A DNA stretch of 64,000 nt from Achatina immaculata (taxonomy: Eukaryota > Mollusca > Gastropoda > Stylommatophora > Achatinidae): the NCBI GenBank assembly GCA_009760885.1, contig CM019715.1, positions 23,525,642 through 23,589,641 on the forward strand. The letters are read 5' to 3'. Under the pieces are notes generated by a model. It saw only the letters and a program-made list of their open reading frames with translations, had not been told where the DNA came from and did no database searches. Position numbers and translations under genes: made by a program. Of the stretch, positions 57,088 to 64,000 are shown piece by piece. Every line of letters starts with the position of its first letter. The first letter of the stretch is position 1.

Positions 57088-58807
57088 CAAGGAAACGGAG
57101 ACACAGAAAGTAGAGAGAAGAGTAGAGAAGACAAGGACACGAAGACGGAGCAAGAAAGTGAGGGGTGAGGCAACGACTTAACAGATCAACGACGGACTGG
57201 GACAAGGAAAGACTGGCTAGTGCACGCTGTCACTTGAGTGGAATGACTTTCGCCAAGAAAGATGAAGGAACAAAATGAAATTGAAAACTAAATGTTGGCG
57301 CTGGGCAGTCCTTGGATGTGAGTCGTTGTTTACTTGTGCGTTGATTCGAGTTTGAACAGTCTGAGGGAGATCTACACTACACTGGGCTGGGGGAAGGGGG
57401 GTGACAGAAGGGAGGAAATTTGTGGTGCAGTGACCAGGATTAAGCAGACAACGACCAAGGATGGCTGGGAAAGGTCGACCCGTGTGACCTCTAAGAGCCG
57501 GTTGCGCCTGCCAAAATGAAGCAGATTTTTGTGAGTACCAAAGTCCACTGACATCCAGCGCGTGTTCGTCCCTGGTCGCTTCAGTGTGAAACTTCTGTGC
57601 GAAACGGTACAAAAAAATATCCTCCCTTCTGTCACCCTCCCCCCCCCCCCAGCCCAGTGTAGCGTAGATCTCCCTCAGACTGTTCTTTTTCTTCTTCTTC
57701 GTTCGCATTGTCTGTCTATATCTGCAGTCCTGTCTCTTGGATAAATTTCACTGTTTTTTGTAATTCATGTATGGAACCGTAGAGCTTATCTTCTTTAGTA
57801 GTTTCACTGGGCCAGTAATTATTTCTCAGTGTCTCGTAGTTGATGCAGTTCTGGAGGATATGTTCCACAGTTTGGGGCATCTGGGCACATGTACATAGAT
57901 TAGTAGTACCAACCTTAAACTTTGTATACATATGACTTCGGAGTCGGCTGTGTCCTGTTCGGAGACGGAAGATGGTGACTTGTTCCTTTCTGTTTAGCAT
58001 GTGATAGTCATCATGTGGTGGTGTTTGTGACTTCCTGTAGGTTTTTATCATGCTTTTCTTCTGATTATAGGTGATTGGTATGTCTGGTTGCTCCATTTCA
58101 GTGCCCTCTTTGGCCAGATGGTCAGCTTTCTCATTGCCTGGTATCCCACAGTGGGAGGGAATCCATTGCAAAGTGACTCCATGTTGTAAGCCAATTTTTG
58201 ACAAGGCATCTTTAAGGTCTGGTAGTTTGTTGCACTGAAGAGCTTCCAGTACTGATCTTGCATCTGTGAGAATTACTACAGGACATGTATCAATTCTGGA
58301 GTCTGATAGTTTTTCAACTGCAGCAGTAATTGCCCTAACTTCTGCATCAAAGTTGTTGCAGTATTTACCAGTGGTATGGAAATCTTGTCAATGGTGTTGT
58401 TTGGATATTCAATATATGCTCCTGCCCCTCCATTCTTTATGGCATTATGTGCACATCCATCTGTATACACATGTATCCAGGTGTCACATGGATATTTGTC
58501 ATCTAGAACACTAAGTGTGGCTGTTGATCTTACAAGACTGCTCTGCATCTCACCATTCTGCACACCTTTCACTTCAGTCTGAATAGTTATTTGTGTATAA
58601 TCTGCTTCTTTCCATGGTGTATGCTCTGGTACAGATGATAATGGAGCGACTACAGTTGGAAGGTCAGGCTTACGCATGCGCTTGGCCTGATGAATGAAGC
58701 TGCTTCTTTTAAGCCGTCCTAATGCCAAGTTATTGAATCTCTCCTTCAGGGGATGGCTTACAGAGCTAAGGAATTTTTCTCCCATGGTCATGACCTTTGT
58801 GTCTCTA
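57088..58807. repeat. 1.72-kb direct duplication, copy 2
   Basis: Second copy of 55367-57087. It joins directly after 'GTGTCTCTAG' at 57085. At its right end the LINE sequence continues beyond the point where copy 1 stops, so copy 2 holds the parental right side. Confidence 0.9.
57357..57682. mobile_element. 325-bp foldback, copy 2
   Basis: Same inverted arms and interior as 55636-55960, with one extra base. Confidence 0.7.
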
Positions 58808-58970
58808 CGTTCCTTTAGCGCTTGAACACCAACTATTTTCTGCATTTCTACTATTGGTGTGGACCTCATGGCACCTATGAGATTAGTGACTGATTTTGAA
58901 CCTTGTCTAGATTATGCAGCGTAGTGTTTGATGCTGTGCACCAAGATGTTGAGCCATATTCTAAATGTGG
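57697..58970 (-). pseudogene. LINE RT C-terminus plus RNase H fragment, copy 2
   Basis: The 162-codon RNase H frame (58204-57716) is identical in translation to copy 1, including the shared one-base deletion near 58382. Copy 2 extends further 5' on the LINE: LEYGSTSWCTASNTTLHNLD and KVQNQSLIS (about 58890-58960), then MRSTPIVEMQKIVGVQALKE (58810-58869), which is the conserved segment just after the RT domain in this LINE group. A stop lies between these pieces. Upstream it ends abruptly at the inner border of the right arm (about 58971). Confidence 0.8.
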
Positions 58971-59764
58971 TCCTCAGACTGTTCAAACTCGAATCAACGC
59001 ACAAGTAAACAACGACTCACATCCAAGGACTGCCCAGCGCCAACATTTAGTTTTCAATTTCATTTTTTTTTCAGCTTTCTTGGCGAAAGTCATTCCACTC
59101 AACTCACAGCGTGCACTAGCCAGTCTTTCCTTGTCCCAGTCTGTCGTTGATCTGTTAAGTCGTTGCCTCACCCCTCACACCCCTTTTCTTTTCTTTTCTT
59201 GCTCCGTCTCCGTGTCATTGTCTTCTCTACTCTTCTGTCTACGTTCTACTCCGTCTCCGTCTCCGTGTCCTTGTCTTCTCTACTCTTCTCTCTATGTTCT
59301 ACTCCGTCTCCGTGTCCTTGTCTTCTCTACTCTTCTCTCTATGTTCTACTCCATCTCCGTGTCCTTGTCTTCTCTACTCTTCTCTCTATGTTCTACTCCG
59401 TCTCCGTGTCCTTGTCTTCTCTACTCTTCTGTCTACGTTCTACTCCATCTCCGTGTCCTTGTCTTCTCTACTCTTCTCTCTATGTTCTACTCCATCTCCG
59501 TGTCCTTGTCTTCTCTACTCTTCTCTCTATGTTCTACTCCATCTCCGTGTACTCGTCTTCTCTACTCATCTCTCTATGGTCTACTCCATCTCCGTGCCCT
59601 TGTCTTCTCTACTCTTCTGTCTACGTTCTACTCCGTCTCCGTGTCCTTGTCTTCTCTACTCTTCTCTCTACGTTTTACTGTCTCTATGTAATCTCCAGTT
59701 GTAGTCACTTGCGATGTTCTCTTTTACTGTCAGACTAATTGGTTCGCTATGTGCGAGGTTCATA

Positions 59765-60683
59765 CAGAAAGTCGTGAGCAAAACGTTTTTTTTAAAATCA
59801 GAATTTACAGATAGAGAAAATATAAATGTATCACCTTAATCTACATCCTTTTGTTCACTTTCGAACATAATCTCCATTTCTCTGCACGCATTTATCCCAT
59901 CGCTCTGCAAGTTTGAAAATTACCTGCCGGTAGAATTCCATTCCAGCAGACCGAAGGCACAGACACTGATTTCTGGATATTCTTTCCTGTGTCATAGTGA
60001 TTGCCTGGCATTTGTTCTTTCACAAAACTGAAAAGATGGTAATCACTGGGTGCCAGGTCCGGGCTATAGGCAGAGTGTGGAATAATTTTCCAACCTATTT
60101 TCTGAATCTCCTCAGTTATCTGGTTTTTCTCACAGCTTTATAATCTTCAGTCAACAAACGTGGGACACAGGGGGCACAAACCTTTCTATAGCCTAGGGTT
60201 TCAATCATTTCCTGTACCACATTGTGTCATATTCCAAGATTTACAGCGATTTCAGAAACTGTGACACGTCTGTCCTGTTTAATGATGTCGTAAACCCCTT
60301 CCACGGTGCGTTCAGTGGAGACAGTTCGAGGGCGACCGCTGCGAGGTATATCTTGGATGCTCGTGTTTCCATCTTTGAAATGTTTCGCCCACCTCCTAAC
60401 ACTGCTATCACCCATACACACATCTCCATAAGCAAGTTGAAGTCTTTGATGAATTTCATCAGCGGGGATTTCCTCTTTAACGAGGAACTCAATAACAGTA
60501 CGTTGACGAAACGAAACTTCAGCACCCGCCATTTTGTTTCTGCTCCGCGTGGTCACGTGGCACATTATGGTGACGTCATGTGACCTATACATGAAGTGCA
60601 CATGATGTAGATTAAAAAGATACATTTATATTTTGTCAATCTATAAATTCTGATTTAAAATAAAATTTGCTCACGACTTTCGG
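59765..60683 (-). mobile_element. mariner/Tc1-type element, internally deleted
   Basis: Inverted ends CAGAAAGTCGTGAGCAAA and CCGAAAGTCGTGAGCAAA, each preceded by a TA dinucleotide (59763-59764 and 60684-60685), as expected for mariner. About 919 bp, shorter than the roughly 1.3 kb of complete members. It splits the outer part of the right arm, so it came later than the arm formation. Confidence 0.9.
59830..60580 (-). pseudogene. mariner transposase, N-terminal HTH plus C-terminal remnant
   Basis: Minus strand. The 132-codon frame ending at 60227 carries the paired helix-turn-helix DNA-binding region: FRQRTVIEFLVKEEIPADEI, then SSVRRWAKHFKDGNTSIQD, PRSGRP and a second helix set RVTVSEIA. After a stop, related pieces follow (VVQEMIETLGYRKVCA, then LLTEDYK). 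The sequence then jumps to HSAYSPDLAPSDYHLFSFVK near 60030-60090, the block holding the last catalytic Asp. The part carrying the first two catalytic Asp residues is deleted, and frames are broken, so there is no active transposase. Confidence 0.85.
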
Positions 60684-60780
60684 TATGACCCTCTTAAAAT
60701 TCCCGTTTGCCCAACTATTGTTCTGTGCATTACTCTGTGCCTATCTTTTATCAATATACTTCCCCGTCTCTTACTCATAC

Positions 60781-60904
60781 AGCCACACAGAAGGAAAAAT
60801 GAAGTTGCTGAAATGGGATGAGTGTGCTGATCAATTTCTTTTTTGTTCTTTTAAGAAACGTGTATGAGAGCATGAGTGTTATCTAGATACAATATACTGG
60901 TAAA
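60781..60904. other. No recognised feature
   Basis: Right flank of the inverted-arm structure. Confidence 0.4.
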
Positions 60905-61148
60905 GCGCGCTGAGTGGCGAAGTGGTAGCGCACTTGGTCTCTCACGGTGAAGATCAATGTTTGAATCTGGCTGGAGGCGCTCCCAGCTGTAGAAACGGCT
61001 AGCTGGCTTTTGTGTGTGTGTGTGGAGCTGGGAAAGGAACGGTGGCCAGGCAGGAGGTTGACCACATCGCTCTCTAGTGTGCTGACAGGTCAAGGAAAAT
61101 ATGGGCACTAACACCAAGAACTTCTAGCTGTCTCTGTGGTATAATAGG
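60905..61148 (+). repeat. tRNA-derived SINE
   Basis: tRNA-like head with an A-box-like TGGCGAAGTGGTAG (60915-60928) and a B-box-like GTTTGAATCTG (60959-60969), about 30 bp apart. A non-tRNA body follows, with 'CAGCTGTAGAAACGGCTAGC' and a GT microsatellite (61012-61023). It directly abuts LINE B7. The degraded boxes and missing acceptor pairing argue against a working tRNA gene. Confidence 0.65.
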
Positions 61149-61151
61149 ACA

Positions 61152-61460
61152 TGTAGACGGAAAGTCCTTCAAATATCATGGACACAAAAAAAGAACAAAT
61201 ATATCCATGCTACAAGAACTTAATATTAAATAAGTTTGGCTAGTAAGGAGGATTAAACAGAGAAAACGTAAATATTTTGGACACATTAAACGTCTTGATA
61301 ATTTTGAGAAGACCGTCTTGGAAGGGTGCATAATGGGAAAAAGAAAGAGAGGAAGACCAAGGCGAAGATGGCCGCAAGACACCGTTGATAATCTGCAAAT
61401 GGATGCATTAGTGACAGGCCATCTTGCTCACAACCGAGAGGCCTACAGGAGTGCTGTTAG
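61152..61460 (+). pseudogene. LINE family B, 3' fragment (copy B7), cut by repeat F
   Basis: Matches B6 from 'GTCCTTCAAATATCATGGAC' to 'GCCTACAGGAGTGCTGTTAG', then stops exactly where repeat F begins. The usual last 40 bp and AATG tail are missing. Translated tail RGRPRRRW...MDALVTGHLAHNREAYR. Confidence 0.8.
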
Positions 61461-61918
61461 GCCCACGACCACAAAATACTGAAGTCAGAGATACTGAACC
61501 AGTGCAGTCTAGATAGGCAACTACCTCTCACCCGACCGGGATATATGCGTATCCTAATCACGCTGAGGTTTTCCGGTGAGAAAGTCTACTGCTGGACTGG
61601 ATGGGCAACTACCTCTCACCCGGCGGTGATATACGGTTATCTCAAAACACGTCGAGGTTTTCCGGTGAGAAAGTCCAACTCTAGATTAAACTGGTGCAAC
61701 GAAAACCACTGTGTCACGCGATCCTGCTTCCGAGACCCACCAAGAATTCAGGCTCAAGCCCTGCGATACTCTGAACCTTTTGTGGTCCTCTCGGGGATCT
61801 CGTGTGGTCCTTTCGAGAAGACCACAGGGGGACCACGGGACCTATCGAGGACCACAGGAGTAAATTCAGTAGGATCACGGGGCGGTCTTGGTGGTAGAAC
61901 CGAACGACGAAGAAGAAG
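61461..61918 (+). repeat. Modular repeat F, copy 3
   Basis: Shortest F copy: no module 1, two module 2 units (61510-61690), the GGTCCTC block and a GAAGAAGAAG tail (about 61908-61918). It begins inside LINE B7. Confidence 0.75.
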
Positions 61919-61920
61919 AC

Positions 61921-62022
61921 ACTACATTCAGAAACAGAACCAGTATTACACTACATCCAGAAACAGCACCCGTATTATACTACATCCAGAAACAGCACCT
62001 GTATTACACTACATCCGGAAAC
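61921..62022 (+). repeat. 29-bp tandem repeat, about 3.5 copies
   Basis: Unit ACTACATCCAGAAACAGCAC + CTGTATTAC, directly after the F tail. Confidence 0.85.
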
Positions 62023-62275
62023 AAGTCAAAGAGTCTGGCAAAGTTAGACGACTACCATCAGACAACATGCTACAGAAAATATTCATACTAAGAATTGTAG
62101 GAAACAGAGGAAGAGGCCGCCCAGGTAAGAGGAAATTGTAGGAAACAGAGGAAGAGGCCGCCAACATAAGAGGAAATTACAGAAACCTTAAACCAGATTC
62201 TTATGTGAGGCAAACTGCCGAGCCCCAGCCAGACGTCGCTTTGTCCTCTCAACACTGAGGGGCATATGAGGAAGG
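62023..62275 (+). pseudogene. Possible LINE C-terminal remnant
   Basis: Frame with ILRIVGNRGRGRPGKRK, resembling the basic RGRPRKR tail of LINE proteins. A 35-bp block ('GTAGGAAACAGAGGAAGAGG...') is duplicated at 62096 and 62138. No other LINE motif, so the call is weak. Confidence 0.35.
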
Positions 62276-62800
62276 AGAGAGAAAACTAGAAAAAAAAACT
62301 TACAAATTAATATTCAGAACGGCCACATGTGTATTCTCTATTCCAGTCATCCTCAGTCATTAATTAGATCCACGGAGCCAGTGATAAATCGCTGTTCCTT
62401 GTCTTCTCTTCTACTCACGCACACAATGTGTGCTCAACATAGCAGCAGAAACACGTTGTTTTCAACGGAGACTTTGCTCTTGGTAAACACATGCATGAAT
62501 GGTAGTTCTGTCCCCTGTTTGTCTTGGTCTGGGAGATCTTGACGGTGACGTACCGTTCTGTTGCCGAGGGAGGGGTTGGGTGGGGGTGAAGAGAACATGG
62601 AATCACACCTGGAGCTGCGCTGAACAACCTTCGCCACCGAAGCTCAACGTCCTGACCGTTTTTATATTTGTAAATAACGCCAGCACCTGACATGACAAGA
62701 ACTGCACTGACTCTTAACTGAGCTCAGAGATAACGGTATTTTAGGAGCGTCATTTCATACCTGGACAAAGTTACAACAACGAGCTAGACCTGACTTGTGA
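62276..62800. other. No recognised gene
   Basis: Unassigned DNA, with a GGGTTGGGTGGGGGT stretch near 62572. Short open frames without motifs. Confidence 0.4.
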
Positions 62801-62801
62801 A

Positions 62802-62990
<189 letters not shown>

Positions 62991-64000
62991 CAGATTTTAC
63001 CATACGAAATTCACACATTTATGCATACATACGCGTCATATTTATAAATACAGAAATCTCAAATTCATACATACATGTGTATGTGAAAAGGGCCGACCTG
63101 AGTGTTTAAACGCGGCCGGTTTTGGACATTCAAGTCTGTGGTCATTTCCAGGGGACCGGAGAGTGTCCTGCTAGTTGTGCGGCAGGTTAAGAGCGGAATG
63201 TGTTGAGATTATTCAGCGTGTGTGGCGGCAGCACGGGGGATCGTGTCTTGGCATATATCTGACGTATTCGTGCTTCAGGTATCTTATGTGTCATCAAGTC
63301 GGGAGAATGTCTTGGTCCCAGATTGCTGACCAGCCGGCATTATTTGTGGTAATGTGTATTTCTTGTAAGTTTTCGTATGTCAGAAGTGAAGAGTTTGTGT
63401 AAGTATACGTGGTGAATATAGCTTAGTGTAAGTGTGTTAAGTGTAAAATGGAGCTGGTTGAAAGGGTAGGGAAATGTTACACCTTTAAGATTATAATTGA
63501 TGCGCATGTAACTTTGCAATGCATTTATTTGATCTCATTTCCTTCACGTTAAGTGTTATATGTTGACATAGTTCAATGCACTGAGTTATTAAGTGTTTTC
63601 TTGTAGGCGTGGGCACGTGAATGTTGTGAGGCTAGGTAAAACGTGCCAAAAGAATATGGAATGTATAGAAGCTGTAAGTGAGAAAATTGTAAGAAGAAGC
63701 CACTACCACAGGACTGAAATAAGGACTTAGAAGTTGTGACTTCAGGTAGTATATGAAGATGAGCGTTACTAAGTGCCGCCTTGTTATATTTTATGTGTAA
63801 TCTATCAGTTGTGTTATAAATGAGTATTTTGTATAACTCATATGTTTGTTGTGGAAGAGACTGTACTGTGTCGCATTGTATTCCAGGGTGACGTCTTGTG
63901 AGGTTAATAAATCTTTCAGTTTTTCCTTGATACCAAAAATATCAGATTTTCGGGGTGATCACTACTTGTTGATAGAGACAGAGAGAGTGAGAGTAAAACT
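62991..64000. other. Unclassified; possible LTR or UTR-like DNA at window end
   Basis: No coding motif. An AATAAA (63906-63911) followed by a T-rich stretch and a change of composition could be a polyadenylation region, for example in an LTR or a 3' exon, but no direct repeat, primer-binding site or gene is visible within the window. Confidence 0.3.

Larger units (their letters stand above)
54998..60780. mobile_element. Long inverted-arm (foldback-like) composite structure
   Basis: Left and right ends are inverted copies over several hundred bases. GTATGAGTAAG (54998) faces CTTACTCATAC (ends 60780). 'GAGTAATGCACAGAACAATA' faces its complement near 60710-60735. 'ACCAATTAGTCTGACAGT' faces its complement near 59725-59745. 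Then an array of 40-45 bp GTAGAGAGAAGAGTAGAGAA-type units, then a unique arm running to 'TTTGAACAGTCTGAGG'. Between the arms lie two copies of a 1.72-kb unit (a 325-bp foldback plus a LINE fragment). A mariner relic interrupts the right arm. No transposase of its own is visible. Long, internally repetitive arms recall Foldback and Galileo elements. A rearranged inverted duplication is the alternative. Confidence 0.65.
58972..60780 (-). repeat. Right inverted arm, interrupted by mariner
   Basis: Inverse of the left arm: inner unique block 58972-59165, minisatellite 59205-59690 (CTCTACTCTTCTCTCTATGT-type units, more copies than in the left arm), outer unique block 59695-59762, then mariner, then the outermost 60686-60780. 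Frames over 59163-59738 (repeated CPCLLYSSLY) are the array. Confidence 0.8.

Noticed and set aside
59163..59738. 191- to 262-codon frames with repeated CPCLLYSSLY
   Set aside because: Reads through the minisatellite of the right inverted arm. The left-arm equivalent gives the mirror frames on the other strand.
60905..60978. Functional tRNA gene
   Set aside because: A- and B-box-like motifs are present but degraded, acceptor and anticodon stems do not pair convincingly, and a SINE body follows.
63100..63950. LTR of a Gypsy-type retrotransposon
   Set aside because: Only an AATAAA with a T-rich region is seen. No paired repeat, primer-binding site or TG...CA boundaries can be shown within the window.

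Overview
This window looks like intergenic or deep-intronic DNA from an invertebrate animal. It contains many unrelated non-LTR retrotransposon lineages, a mariner relic, a hAT-type MITE, a Penelope-like remnant, tRNA-derived SINE sequence and more than twenty minisatellite arrays. There are no operons, and I found no host protein-coding gene, rRNA or functional tRNA that I can defend. The repeat profile (RTE-like LINEs with short-tandem-repeat tails, TCTA/GATA microsatellites, 20-80 bp minisatellites) is what I would expect of a mollusc or another lophotrochozoan. That assignment is inference.

Layout. 0-4 kb: LINE 3' fragments, one modular GC-rich repeat (called F here) and a 361-codon fragment of an R2-superclade LINE (zinc knuckle plus restriction-like endonuclease). 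4-10 kb: minisatellites and a nest of insertions, with repeat E inside repeat D, and F and E inside a 20-bp minisatellite, E itself holding a LINE. 11-18 kb: LINE families A and B and minisatellites; a 2.25-kb family A copy sits inside a 27-bp minisatellite. 18-31 kb: mostly unrecognised AT-rich DNA with short insertions (two family G LINE ends with exact 12-bp target-site duplications, a hAT MITE, D repeats). 31-38 kb: microsatellites, GA-rich arrays, minisatellites and a Penelope-like GIY-YIG remnant. 38-43 kb: an RNase H LINE fragment and the most complete family A LINE (endonuclease plus reverse transcriptase, with disablements). 44-46 kb: a nearly identical 1.02-kb tandem duplication. 46-54 kb: arrays and LINE ends. 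55-60.8 kb: a 5.8-kb structure with long, partly minisatellite inverted arms, enclosing two copies of a LINE RT/RNase H fragment, with a mariner relic in its right arm. 61-64 kb: SINE, LINE B, F repeat, microsatellite and unclassified DNA.

Nothing here works as a gene pathway. The informative content is the order of insertions, the birth of minisatellites from transposon sequence, and the large inverted-arm structure at 55-60.8 kb, which is the best candidate for an undescribed element. LINE family letters (A, B, C, G, I) and repeat letters (D, E, F, H) are labels made for this window only. All family assignments come from motifs and within-window comparison, with no database search.
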